Source: Bosea sp. ANAM02 (GTDB lineage: Bacteria > Pseudomonadota > Alphaproteobacteria > Rhizobiales > Beijerinckiaceae). From it: a DNA stretch of 64,000 nt. The stretch covers positions 326,001 to 390,000 of the forward strand of contig NZ_AP022848.1 of NCBI RefSeq assembly GCF_011764485.1. Reading direction: 5' to 3'. Of this stretch, positions 18,954 through 27,015 are shown one piece after another. The translations under genes were made by a program, and so were the position numbers. The stretch's first letter is position 1, and every line of letters begins with the position of its first letter. The notes beneath the pieces were generated by a model. It was given only the letters and a program-made list of their open reading frames with translations. It was not told the origin of the DNA and ran no database searches.

Positions 18954-19160
18954 GTCATTCCGGCGCGCGCCGCAGGCGCGAACCCAAGAGCACAGCTTAT
19001 TCCAGTCCCGCCATGCTCGCCCTTGTGGCGAGCATCCGCGTGTTAAACACGACCTTTGCCTAGCGAAGACGTGGATGGTCGGGACAAGCCCGACCATGAC
19101 GGGAATGTCGTGCTCATGGGTTCCGGGTTCTTCGCTCCGCGAAGCCCCGGAAAGACAGCG
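18954..19160. repeat. Two nested dispersed repeats, copy 4
   Basis: The outer element starts GTCATTCCGG and ends GGTTCCGGGTTCTTCGC...CCCCGGAA; its arms include AACCCAAGAGCAC and GTGCTCATGGGTT. Between these arms, from about 19010 to 19103, sits a complete second element with CATGCTCGCC...GGCGAGCATC and GATGGTCGGG...CCCGACCATGAC. The arrangement looks like insertion of one repeat into the central part of another. Confidence 0.75.
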
Positions 19161-19176
19161 ATGGTGCCGGAAGCCC

Positions 19177-19208
19177 GAAAAAGAAAAACGGCCGGCGCAA
19201 TGCCAGCC
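19177..19208 (-). terminator. Rho-independent terminator of a minus-strand RNA
   Basis: On the minus strand GGCTGGC-ATTGC-GCCGGCC forms a 7-bp stem (one G-U pair) followed by G and two runs of five T. No minus-strand protein gene precedes it, so it most likely ends the structured RNA at 19200-19320. Confidence 0.75.
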
Positions 19209-19320
19209 GCTAGTTGGCCTCGACTAGGTGGCCCGGCTCCGCCCGAACTCCGGGGGGCTGGGGGGCTGACAAACCGGCGATCAGCGAAACCGGGCCGTCG
19301 AGGCAACGGGGAGAGTTGAA
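19177..19320 (-). ncRNA. Candidate structured small RNA, possibly 6S-like
   Basis: The minus strand can fold into a rod. GTTGCCTCGAC (19297-19307) pairs with GTCGAGGCCAAC (19213-19224), and CCGGGCC/GGCCCGG (19290-19296 with 19230-19236) continues the helix after a five-base bulge. A small GCTGA/TCAGC hairpin lies inside. A strong terminator follows directly. No protein frame fits the region. A long rod with an internal bubble and its own terminator, about 140 bases in total, is the shape of 6S RNA, but no conserved 6S sequence could be confirmed here. The 5' end is an estimate. Confidence 0.5.
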
Positions 19321-19479
19321 CGTCGCAACTTGGCGCTCGCTTGGCGCGCTCGCGGCGAAAATGGGGCATTCGTCGACAAGGCCGGGCCGGCGCTCGATCT
19401 TCCGCTGGTCCCTTGCCAGCCAAGAATGCTGGGCGCATCATTCGCACATGTCCGGTGAGGCCCCGACCAGGGAGGCGCC

Positions 19480-19848
19480 ATGAGCGAGAGCGATACGCCA
19501 CAACCGCAGGCCGCGAGCGCGGTCGTGAACTTTCCGGCGCCGGCGCGGCCGACCACCGTGACCTTCGACCGCCGCGAACTCAGCGAATTGCTCAATCTCT
19601 ATGGCCGGATGGTCGCAGCCGGCGAGTGGCGTGACTACGCCATCGATTTCCTGAAGGACAAGGCGCAGTTCTCGGTATTCCGGCGCTCGTCGGAAATGCC
19701 GCTCTACCGGATCGTCAAGGATCCGGCATTGGCGCGACGGCAGGGGGCCTATTCGGTCGTGGCGGCGACGGGTTTGATCCTGAAGCGCGGCTCGGAACTC
19801 TCGCGCGTGCTCAAGGTGCTCGACAACAAGCTCAGCGTCGTGAGCTGA
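19480..19848 (+). CDS. DUF2794 family protein
   Basis: This 122-residue protein has the conserved block TFDRRELSELLNLYGRMVAAG followed by WRDYAIDFLKDKA, FSVFRRSSEMPLYRI and ARRQGAYSVV, which define DUF2794, a family largely confined to alphaproteobacteria. No catalytic residue pattern, signal peptide or membrane segment is visible, so it should be cytoplasmic. Function is unknown. It starts with ATG at 19480 after GGGAGG. The region upstream holds the candidate small RNA on the opposite strand, so the two may share a divergent promoter region. Confidence 0.9.
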   Translation: MSESDTPQPQAASAVVNFPAPARPTTVTFDRRELSELLNLYGRMVAAGEWRDYAIDFLKDKAQFSVFRRSSEMPLYRIVKDPALARRQGAYSVVAATGLILKRGSELSRVLKVLDNKLSVVS

Positions 19849-19878
19849 GGCGTCACGAACCGGATAGGTGTTCGAGCC

Positions 19879-19920
19879 CTCATCCCGAGGAGCGCCGAAG
19901 GCGCGTCTCGAAGGATGCTC
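19879..19920. repeat. Short dispersed palindromic repeat (CATCCCGAGG type)
   Basis: CTCATCCCGAGGAGCGCC...GGCGCGTCTCGAAGGATGC forms an imperfect stem-loop with a GAAG centre. It differs in sequence from the GTCAT/ATGAC family and lies between two convergent genes. Confidence 0.6.
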
Positions 19921-19932
19921 ACTCTCGATTGG

Positions 19933-20469
19933 TCAAAGGCCCGGCGGTGAGCGATCCCCCTCGCCCAGTTCCTTCTGCATCAGCATCTGGTCGAGCCAGC
20001 GGCCGTGCTTGAATCCGACTTTCTCGGCGACCCCGATCAGGCGGAAGCCGGCGCGCTCATGCAGGCGGCGCGAGCCGACCGAGGCACCGGTTCCGTCGCC
20101 GATCACCGAGATCATCTGGCGGAAGCCGCGCGCGGCGCAGGCCTGCATCAGGGCGTCGAGCAGCAGGCCGCCGATGCCCAGTCCCTGCGCCGTCGGCGCG
20201 AGATAGATCGAGTTCTCGACGGTGGTGCGATAGGCCGGGCGTGGCCGATAGGCGCCGGCATAGGCATAACCGAGGATGTCGCCGTCCCGCTCCGCGACGA
20301 GATAGGGATAGCCGCCGGCCAGGATCGCCTCGAAGCGTCGCTGCATCTCTGCCTCGCCCGGTGGCTCCAGCTCCCAGGAGGCGGTGCCGTGCAGGACCGC
20401 ATGGGCATAGATCGCGGCGATGGCGGGGATGTCGGCGGGATGGCCCGGGCGGATCGAAGGCGTCGTCAT
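19933..20469 (-). CDS. GNAT-family N-acetyltransferase (phosphinothricin-acetyltransferase-like)
   Basis: This 178-residue GNAT enzyme starts TTPSIRPGHPADIPAIAAIYAHAV, then GTASWELEPP, YLVAERDGDILGYAYAGAYRPRPAYR, ENSIYLAPTAQGLGIGGLLLDAL (the acetyl-CoA pyrophosphate loop) and LHERAGFRLIGV. This order is that of the PAT/Pat-like group acetylating small amines or amino-acid analogues. The true substrate is unknown. The ATG at 20469 is chosen because conservation begins there. It is transcribed in the same direction as the downstream-of-terminator Bax-inhibitor gene. Confidence 0.9.
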   Translation of the reverse strand: MTTPSIRPGHPADIPAIAAIYAHAVLHGTASWELEPPGEAEMQRRFEAILAGGYPYLVAERDGDILGYAYAGAYRPRPAYRTTVENSIYLAPTAQGLGIGGLLLDALMQACAARGFRQMISVIGDGTGASVGSRRLHERAGFRLIGVAEKVGFKHGRWLDQMLMQKELGEGDRSPPGL

Positions 20470-20519
20470 GCCCAAAGCATGAGCAATCAGCATGCCAGAA
20501 GGGAAGGCCCGGCCCAAAG

Positions 20520-20544
20520 AAAAACCCCGGCCGTGGGGCCGGGG
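20520..20544 (-). terminator. Rho-independent terminator after the Bax-inhibitor-1 gene
   Basis: On the minus strand CCCCGGCC and GGCCGGGG form a perfect 8-bp stem with a four-base loop, followed by a T5 run. It lies about 33 bases past the stop of the BI-1 gene. Confidence 0.9.
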
Positions 20545-20576
20545 CTGCTGCACTCCCGTTCAGGAGCCTGTCGTTC

Positions 20577-21359
20577 TCACTCGCGGTTGCCGATCAGCGA
20601 GAGCAGGAACTGGAACATGTTGATGAAGTTCAGGTAGAGCGATAGCGCACCGTTCACCGAGAGCTTCGCAGCTTCCTCCGGGCCGAGCTCGGAGTAGAGA
20701 TACATCTCCTTCAGGCGCTGGGTGTCCCAGGCGGTCAGGCCGGCGAAGATGCCGACGCCGACCAGCGAGATGACGAAGCCCAGAGCGCCCGAGGCCAGGA
20801 AGATGTTCACGATCGAGGCCAGGATCAGGCCGATCAGGCCCATGACCAGGAACGAGCCCATGCCGGAGAGCGACTTCGAGGTGGTGTAGCCGTAGAGGCT
20901 GAGGCCACCGAAAGCCGCCGCGGTGATGAAGAAGACCTGCACCACCGACGCGCCGGTGTAGCGGATCAGGATCGTCGAGAGCGAGACGCCCATCACCGCC
21001 GCGAAGGCGAAGAACATCGTCCGGGCGGACGAGGCCGACATCCTGTCGGCGCGGAACGAGAAGAAGAAGATGAAGGCCAGCGGCGCCAGCGCGACCACCC
21101 ACATCAACGGCGTGCCATAGAGAAGCTGGCCGAAGGAGGTGAGATAGGTGTTGCCGATCCTGGCGACGGCGTTGGCCTGATCGGTCACGGCCATCTTGTT
21201 GATGCCCAGCGCGAACAGCGCCGAGATCGCAAGGCCGATCACCATGTTGTTGTAGACGCCGAGCATGAACGAGCGCAGGCCCTGATCCATCTCGACGGCG
21301 CTGGTCTGCTGTGCGCGGCCGGCACCCCAGACTGGAGCATTGCGGTCGAAGTTGCTCAT
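20577..21359 (-). CDS. Bax inhibitor-1/YccA family membrane protein
   Basis: This 260-residue integral membrane protein has seven hydrophobic segments after a short cytoplasmic N-terminus (DRNAPVWGAGRAQ). The family sequences MLGVYNNMVIGLAISALFALG, FFITAAAFGGLSLYGYTTSKSL, SLVGVGIFAGLTAWDTQRLKE and ALSLYLNFINMFQFLLSLIGNRE are present. The aspartate of AWDTQ belongs to the di-aspartyl pH sensor of BI-1 calcium-leak proteins. Role in bacteria is probably ion/calcium leak or membrane-protein quality control. The ATG at 21359 follows GGGGAAAC. A terminator lies downstream. Confidence 0.92.
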   Translation of the reverse strand: MSNFDRNAPVWGAGRAQQTSAVEMDQGLRSFMLGVYNNMVIGLAISALFALGINKMAVTDQANAVARIGNTYLTSFGQLLYGTPLMWVVALAPLAFIFFFSFRADRMSASSARTMFFAFAAVMGVSLSTILIRYTGASVVQVFFITAAAFGGLSLYGYTTSKSLSGMGSFLVMGLIGLILASIVNIFLASGALGFVISLVGVGIFAGLTAWDTQRLKEMYLYSELGPEEAAKLSVNGALSLYLNFINMFQFLLSLIGNRE

Positions 21360-21532
21360 TAAGAGAGTTTCCCCTGACGTGGTTTCGGACGACGGAGGGC
21401 GCAGGCGCCAGCCGTCCTCGCGCACGAAAAGTCGCGATGACCGGAATATGGGCGGCTTTGCCGGTTCTTACAAGAGCCCGCCATGGTTAAGGCCGGGCCC
21501 GGCATAGAAGTTCGGCGCCGCACACAGGCAGA

Positions 21533-21548
21533 ATTACAGGATTGTAAT
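21533..21548. promoter_or_regulatory. 16-bp perfect palindrome in the BI-1 upstream region
   Basis: ATTACA-GGAT-TGTAAT is a perfect palindrome in an unusually AT-rich stretch between the ABC permease 3' end and the BI-1 gene, about 175 bp upstream of the latter's start. It resembles a regulator operator, but no regulator can be named. Confidence 0.35.
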
Positions 21549-21577
21549 GTCTATCGAGAGTCGTTCTCAGACAGTCA

Positions 21578-24163
21578 TCATAAATTCCTGAGATGAGAAG
21601 CCGGCGCTTTCGTCAGTATTTTTATCGTACCGACGAGCCCGAACAGGACGGTAACCCCGACGGCGGCAGTCGCAGCCAGTATAGCCCCGGTGGGATCACT
21701 GACGAACTCGATGCGCATCACTTGCGTGACGATGCCCCAGCCCGCCGCTGTACCCGCGAGAACGCCGAAGATGGCCGCGACGAGGCCGATGGCGGCGTAT
21801 TCAAGGGCGTACGACGAAAGTATGAAGCGGCGCGTGGCGCCGAGCGTTTTCAGGATCATCGCGTCATAGAGCCGCGCCCGCTGGCCGGCGGCGAGCGCGC
21901 CGCCGAGCACGAGGAGGCTGGCGGCGATGGCGAGGCCCGAGGCGCCGCGGATCGCCATGGCGAGCTGGGCGACGATGGTATTCACCGCTTCGAGCGCGTC
22001 CTTGACCCGCACCGCCGTCACCGCCGGGAAGTCGAGCGCGAGCCGGCGCATCAGGGCGGCATCGGTCGCGCCCTTGCCGTCCGGGCTCGATGCGACGGTG
22101 GCGAGGTTGGTGTGCGGTGCGCCGGCGAAAGTGTTGGGCGAGAACACCATGACGAAATTGATGCCGAAGGAGCGCCAGTCGACCGTGCGCAGATTGGCGA
22201 CGCGGGCGGTGATGCTGCGGCCGAGCACGTTGACGGTGAGTCGGTCGCCGATCTTCAGGCCGATGCCGGCGGCATTCTGCGCGTCGAAGGAGACGAGCGG
22301 CTCGCCGCGATAATCGGCCGGCCACCACTCGCCGGCCGCGACGCGCGAGCCTTCCGGCAGCGTCGCGGCATAGGTGATGCCGCGGTCGCCGTCGAGCACC
22401 CAGGCGGATTGCTCGCTCGCCTTGATGTCCTCGGCGCGGGTCTCGTTCACCGAGACGATGCGGCCGCGCATCATCGGCACGCGCTCGGTCTTCGCGCCCG
22501 GCCGCTCGGCTGCGAGGAAAGCGTCGAAGCGCTCGGAATCGCGGCTGGGTACATCGAGGAAAAAGAAGCTCGGCGCCTTGTCGGGCAGGGCGCCGGTGAG
22601 CTGCCGGGTCAGGCTGACATCAATGAAGGAGAGCGCCGAGAGCAGCGCGACGCCGAGGCCGAGCGAGAGCACCAGCGCCGGCGTCAGCGCGCCCGGCCGG
22701 TGGCTGTTGGCGAGTGCCATGCGCAAAGCCGGGCGGCGCGGGCGCGGGATTCGCCGTGCCAGCGCCATCAGGCCGAGCGAGACGGCGCGCAGCAGCAGGA
22801 AGACGCCGAACATCACGCCGATATAGATCAGCGCGATCCGGCGATCATAGGCGAAGCCGATGGCGACGCCGGCGAGACCCGCGAGCGCCAGCGCGCAGAG
22901 CACGAGATAGATCGCGCGCGGGCGGCGCGGATCGGGCTCGACCCTGTCGCGGAACAGGGCGGAGACCGGGATGTCATGGGCGCGCCCGAGCGGGATGATC
23001 GCGAAGACGAGCGCGGTCAGCAGGCCATAGAGCGCGGCGATGGCGAGCTCGCCTGGCGCCAAGGTCGGCTCGAACGGCACCGGCAGGATGCTCTGGACGA
23101 CCGCGCCGAGGCCGAAAGGTGCGGCGGCGCCGAGCACGAGGCCGATTGCGGTGCCGATCGCGGCGACGAGCATGACCTCGGTGAGGTGGATCGCGACGAC
23201 GCGACCGCCGGTGGCGCCGACCGCCTTCATCGTGGCGAAATCGAGCTTCTTGGCCTCGACGAAACGGCGGACCGCATTCGCGACGCCGACGCCGCCGACC
23301 AGCAGCGCGGTGAGGCCGACCAGCGTCAGGAACTGGGTAAAGCGTTCGAGATTGCGCTGGAAGCTCGGCGCGGCATTGGCACGGGAGCGGATTTCCCAGC
23401 CGGCATCGCGCTGCTGCGCGCCGGCATCGGCGATGAGCTTCTCGAGATCGGCATCTGTCGTCGCGGCCGGCGGGAGCTGGAGGCGATAGGTCCAGCGAAT
23501 CAGGCTGCCGGGCTGGATCAGGCCGGTCGCCTTCAGCGCCTCCTGCGACATCAGGAGGCGCGGGCCGAAGCCGACGCCGGCCGCGATCTTGTCGGGCTCG
23601 GAGAGGAGATTGGCGCGGAGCTGGATTTTTGCGCCGCCGACCGTGACGGTGTCGCCGGGCTTGAGGTCGAGCCGACCGAACAGGACGGGGTCTGCGACGG
23701 CACCATAGGCTCCGTCGCGCTGGTCGAGCAGGCCGGGCAACGGCGCCTGCGGGTCGGTCTCGACCGTGCCGATGCTCGGATAGGCCGCGTCGACCGCCTT
23801 GATCTCGACCAGGGCCGCGCCTTTCTCGCCGGCATTGGCCATGCCGCGCATGGTCGCGATGCTGGAGACGGTGCCGCGCGCGGTCAGGAAGGCGAGTTGG
23901 GAGGCTGTCGCCTCACGATGGATCAGGCTGAAGGCGGCGTCGCCGCCGAGGATGCGGCGTCCTTCGCGGGCGAGGCCCTCGGTCAGGCCGCGCGAGGCGG
24001 AGGCGACGGCGGCGATGGTCATGACGCCCAGAGCGAGGCAGGCGATGAAGATGCCGAAGCCGCGCAGGCCGGCGCGCAGGTCGCGGATCGCGAGACGCAG
24101 GATGAGACCGATGCCGGGGGCGCGATGGGCCGGGCTTTGGGACGGCTTGACGGGTGCGTGCAT
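21578..24163 (-). CDS. ABC transporter permease, FtsX/YbbP family
   Basis: The 861-residue inner-membrane protein has an N-terminal transmembrane helix (GFGIFIACLALGVMTIAAVAS), a large periplasmic domain with REGRRILGGDAAFSL, and two FtsX-like four-helix domains. These are visible around FLTLVGLTALLVGGVGVANAV...KKLDFATMKAVGATGGRV and MAIRGASGLAIAASLLVLGGAL...YDAMILKTLGATRRFI. The duplicated K.LGAT element marks YbbP-like permeases, thought to extract lipids or lipoproteins. The ATG at 24163 lies two bases after the ATPase stop, so the genes are coupled. The arrangement with a divergent TesA-type esterase matches E. coli ybbA-ybbP/tesA. Confidence 0.93.
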   Translation of the reverse strand: MHAPVKPSQSPAHRAPGIGLILRLAIRDLRAGLRGFGIFIACLALGVMTIAAVASASRGLTEGLAREGRRILGGDAAFSLIHREATASQLAFLTARGTVSSIATMRGMANAGEKGAALVEIKAVDAAYPSIGTVETDPQAPLPGLLDQRDGAYGAVADPVLFGRLDLKPGDTVTVGGAKIQLRANLLSEPDKIAAGVGFGPRLLMSQEALKATGLIQPGSLIRWTYRLQLPPAATTDADLEKLIADAGAQQRDAGWEIRSRANAAPSFQRNLERFTQFLTLVGLTALLVGGVGVANAVRRFVEAKKLDFATMKAVGATGGRVVAIHLTEVMLVAAIGTAIGLVLGAAAPFGLGAVVQSILPVPFEPTLAPGELAIAALYGLLTALVFAIIPLGRAHDIPVSALFRDRVEPDPRRPRAIYLVLCALALAGLAGVAIGFAYDRRIALIYIGVMFGVFLLLRAVSLGLMALARRIPRPRRPALRMALANSHRPGALTPALVLSLGLGVALLSALSFIDVSLTRQLTGALPDKAPSFFFLDVPSRDSERFDAFLAAERPGAKTERVPMMRGRIVSVNETRAEDIKASEQSAWVLDGDRGITYAATLPEGSRVAAGEWWPADYRGEPLVSFDAQNAAGIGLKIGDRLTVNVLGRSITARVANLRTVDWRSFGINFVMVFSPNTFAGAPHTNLATVASSPDGKGATDAALMRRLALDFPAVTAVRVKDALEAVNTIVAQLAMAIRGASGLAIAASLLVLGGALAAGQRARLYDAMILKTLGATRRFILSSYALEYAAIGLVAAIFGVLAGTAAGWGIVTQVMRIEFVSDPTGAILAATAAVGVTVLFGLVGTIKILTKAPASHLRNL

Positions 24164-24165
24164 CG

Positions 24166-24867
24166 TCAGGCGACCGCCGTCTCGGGCTCGGCCTCGATCA
24201 CGCCGGAGCGCAGGCGGACGGTGCGCTCGCAGAGCGCGGCAAGCGAGAGGTCGTGGGTGACGAGGACCAGCGTCGCGCCGCGCTCGCGCTTGAGGGCGAA
24301 GATCAGGTCGACGATGGCGCGACCGGTCGATTCGTCGAGATTGCCGGTGGGTTCGTCGGCGACGAGGATCGCCGGGTCCGCCGCGACGGCGCGCGCGATG
24401 GCGACACGCTGCTGCTCGCCGCCGGAGAGCTGGGCCGGGTAATGGTCCATGCGGTGGCTCAAGCCGACATTGCGCAGTTCCGCCTCGGCGCGGACGAAGG
24501 CGTCGGGATGGCCGGCGAGCTCCAGCGGCAGCGCCACGTTCTCGCGTGCCGTCATGGTGGGGACGAGATGGAAGGACTGGAAGACGATGCCGATATGCCG
24601 GCCGCGGAAGACCGCGAGACCGTCCTCGTCGAGGGCGCCGAGATCCTGGCCGGCGACCTTGACGAGGCCCGAATCGGGGCGCTCCAGCCCGGCCATGGTC
24701 ATCAGCAGGGTCGACTTGCCGGAGCCGGAGGGGCCGACGAGCCCGGTCGCCTCGCCATCGGCCAGCGACACCGAGACGCCTTTGAGGATATGGACGCGGG
24801 CGGCGCCACGCCCCAAACTCAGGTGCACATCCTGCAACTCGATTGCCGAAGCGGCCTTCTCGCTCAT
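24166..24867 (-). CDS. ABC transporter ATP-binding protein (YbbA/LolD-like)
   Basis: This 233-residue ATPase of the MacB/LolD class has Walker A GPSGSGKST, Q-loop FQSFHLVPTMTARENVALP, signature LSGGEQQRVAIARA, Walker B ILVADEPTGNLD and the switch His in LVTHD. It powers the adjacent FtsX-type permease. The ATG at 24867 begins SEKAASAIELQDVHLSLG; an upstream frame extension is discarded because it overlaps the divergent esterase. The stop is two bases from the permease start. Confidence 0.95.
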   Translation of the reverse strand: MSEKAASAIELQDVHLSLGRGAARVHILKGVSVSLADGEATGLVGPSGSGKSTLLMTMAGLERPDSGLVKVAGQDLGALDEDGLAVFRGRHIGIVFQSFHLVPTMTARENVALPLELAGHPDAFVRAEAELRNVGLSHRMDHYPAQLSGGEQQRVAIARAVAADPAILVADEPTGNLDESTGRAIVDLIFALKRERGATLVLVTHDLSLAALCERTVRLRSGVIEAEPETAVA

Positions 24868-24945
24868 CACGCCATGATCCCGACTTATGCTTCCATCGCC
24901 AACCCCGCTCGCACCGTATCGCGCTGCGAGCGGAGCGGAACCACC

Positions 24946-25656
24946 GTGCTGCGCGGCTTGCGGCCATATGGGCGCCGTATCGCGCTTATCCAATCGGCTG
25001 CGACGTTTTTCGTCGCCTTCCTGCTGCTTTTCATCGGATCCTCCGACATGACCGGCGCCCAGACTCCTCCCTCCGATTCGCGGGCGGGGCGTTCGCTGAA
25101 GCTCGTCGCCTTCGGCGATTCACTGACGGCGGGCTACAACCTGCCGGGCAGCGCCGCCTTCCCGACCGTCCTGGAGCAGGCCCTGCGCCAGAAGGGCCTC
25201 GCTGTCGAAATCGTGAACGCCGGCGTCTCCGGCGACACGACGCAGGGCGGGCTTGAACGGCTCGACTGGTCGGTGCCGGAGGGGACGGACGGGGTCATCC
25301 TCGAGCTCGGTGCCAACGATGCCCTGCGCGGGGTCGATCCGGCCCTGACCCGGAAGAACCTCGAAGCCATCGTCGCGCGCCTGACCGAGCGGAAGATTCC
25401 GGTGCTGCTCGCGGGCATGTATGCGCCGCGCAATCTCGGTGAGGATTATGCGAAACGCTTCGATGCGATCTATCCCGAGCTTGCGAAGAAGCACGGGCTG
25501 GTGCTTTACCCTTTCTTCCTGGAAGGCATCGCGGGCGACCGCGCCCTGAACCAGGCGGATGGGCTTCATCCCACAGCCGATGGCGTCGCCGTCATCGTCC
25601 GGACCATCCTGCCGACGGTCGAGCGCTTCATCGCCACCTTGCCGCCCAGGTCCTGA
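24946..25656 (+). CDS. Arylesterase / TesA-like SGNH hydrolase
   Basis: The secreted or periplasmic GDSL hydrolase has block I VAFGDSLTAGYNLP (nucleophile Ser), block II NAGVSGDTTQGGLERL (Gly), block III LELGANDALRG (Asn) and block V DGLHPTADG (Asp-His). All catalytic and oxyanion residues are present. The N-terminus has a hydrophobic signal (IQSAATFFVAFLLLFIG). GTG at 24946 after GGAGCGGAAC is preferred; the frame extends to an ATG at 24874, only six bases from the divergent ABC gene start. Substrates of this group are thioesters, aryl esters and lysophospholipids. It pairs with the divergent ABC exporter. Confidence 0.9.
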   Translation: MLRGLRPYGRRIALIQSAATFFVAFLLLFIGSSDMTGAQTPPSDSRAGRSLKLVAFGDSLTAGYNLPGSAAFPTVLEQALRQKGLAVEIVNAGVSGDTTQGGLERLDWSVPEGTDGVILELGANDALRGVDPALTRKNLEAIVARLTERKIPVLLAGMYAPRNLGEDYAKRFDAIYPELAKKHGLVLYPFFLEGIAGDRALNQADGLHPTADGVAVIVRTILPTVERFIATLPPRS

Positions 25657-25751
25657 TTCCCAAGCCCCGATCCGCCTGCGGGTTCTCCGCGCGCGTATCC
25701 CCGATTCTTGCATCGCCGCCTGCCGGCCCCTGCTTCCGGAGTTGCTTCGCC

Positions 25752-26807
25752 ATGGAATACCGCCGCCTCGGACGCACCGATCTCAAGGTCTCGGTGATCT
25801 GCCTGGGAACCATGACCTGGGGAGAGCAGAACACGGAGGCCGAAGGCCATGCCCAGATGGATTATGCCGTCGAGCAGGGCATCAATTTCTTCGACACCGC
25901 TGAACTTTACGCCATCCCGCCGAAGCCGGAGACGCAAGGGGCGACAGAGCGGATCATCGGCAGCTGGTTCAAGGCGCGCGGCAACCGCGACAAGGTCATC
26001 CTGGCGTCGAAGGTCTGCGGGCGCGGCGGCAACACCTGGTTCCGCGACGACAAGAGCCCGACGCGGGTGACGCGCAAACAGGTCTTCGAGGCGGTCGACA
26101 AGAGCCTGCAGCGGCTCCAGACGGACTATATCGACCTCTACCAACTGCATTTCCCCGAGCGGCCGATGCCCTGGGGCTCGAATCCCACGCGCTTCTCCAG
26201 GGAAGCCTATACCCCGGCGCCCGACCAGACCCCGATCGCCGAACAGCTCGACGCCTTCGCGGAGCTGGTCAAGGCCGGCAAGATCCGCCATCTCGGCCTC
26301 TCCAACGAGAGCGCCTGGGGCACGATGCGCTTCGTCACCGATTCGGAAGCGCGCGGCACGCCGCGCGTGCAGTCGATCCAGAACGCCTACAGCCTGCTCA
26401 ACCGCACCTTCGAGACGGCTCTGGCCGAGGTCGCCATTCACGAGGATGTCGGCCTGCTCGCCTATTCGCCGCTGGCGCAGGGCTATCTCACCGGCAAGTA
26501 TCTCGGCGGCGCCCGCCCGGCAGGCGCGCGCACGACGCTGTTCGACCGTGGCCAGCGCTACGAGACGGCTGGAGCAGAGGAGGCGATCAAGCGCTATATC
26601 GCGCTGGCCCGCGAATCAGGGCTCGATCCGGCGCAGATGGCGCTCGCCTTCGTCAACAGCCGTTCCTTCGTCACCGCCAACATCATCGGCGCGACCTCAA
26701 TGGAGCAGCTCAAGACCGATATCGCCTCGATCGACGTGAAGCTTTCGCCCGAGGTTCTGGCCGGAATCGACGCGATCCATCAGCTCGTCGGCAATCCCTG
26801 CCCGTAA
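25752..26807 (+). CDS. Aldo/keto reductase (Tas-like)
   Basis: This 351-residue NADPH-dependent aldo-keto reductase begins MEYRRLGRTDLKVSVICLGTMTWGEQNTEAE, the start of E. coli Tas-like enzymes. The catalytic tetrad is visible: Asp in FFDTAELY, the Tyr of the same motif, Lys in VILASKVCG and His in LYQLHFPE. C-terminal nucleotide-binding elements include GLLAYSPLAQGYLTGKY and IIGATSMEQLKTDI. It should reduce aldehydes or ketones in the cytoplasm; the substrate is unknown. A dispersed repeat follows. Confidence 0.93.
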   Translation: MEYRRLGRTDLKVSVICLGTMTWGEQNTEAEGHAQMDYAVEQGINFFDTAELYAIPPKPETQGATERIIGSWFKARGNRDKVILASKVCGRGGNTWFRDDKSPTRVTRKQVFEAVDKSLQRLQTDYIDLYQLHFPERPMPWGSNPTRFSREAYTPAPDQTPIAEQLDAFAELVKAGKIRHLGLSNESAWGTMRFVTDSEARGTPRVQSIQNAYSLLNRTFETALAEVAIHEDVGLLAYSPLAQGYLTGKYLGGARPAGARTTLFDRGQRYETAGAEEAIKRYIALARESGLDPAQMALAFVNSRSFVTANIIGATSMEQLKTDIASIDVKLSPEVLAGIDAIHQLVGNPCP

Positions 26808-26817
26808 GCTGACACAG

Positions 26818-26914
26818 GTCATTCTCGGGCGAAGCAACGCTTCGACCCGAGAATCTCTTCCGACAGAAGGCGCCTTTCCTTTCCGGGATGCCCCTGGTCA
26901 AGCCCGGGCATGAC
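26818..26914. repeat. Dispersed paired-palindrome repeat, copy 5
   Basis: GTCATTCTCGGGCGAAGC...GACCCGAGAATC forms the first stem-loop and GATGCCCCTGGTCAAGCCCGGGCATGAC the second, with GTCAT and ATGAC at the ends. It lies between two plus-strand genes. Confidence 0.83.
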
Positions 26915-27015
26915 GAGCCTGCAGCCAGCGCGATCCGTGCAAAAAGAATTCCCCTGAGCCGGCTTCCTGCTCTACCGTCTCGCCAGAGTCACAATCGCTT
27001 GGCAGGGATTCGCTC

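Noticed and set aside
19177..19320. The structured RNA as a tRNA, SRP RNA or RNase P RNA
   Set aside because: No cloverleaf with T-psi-C loop, no GGAA-tetraloop SRP domain and no RNase P core sequences were seen.
21593..24442. A 949-codon plus-strand frame opposite the ABC permease
   Set aside because: It mirrors the permease codons and shows no motif; it is a GC-driven shadow.
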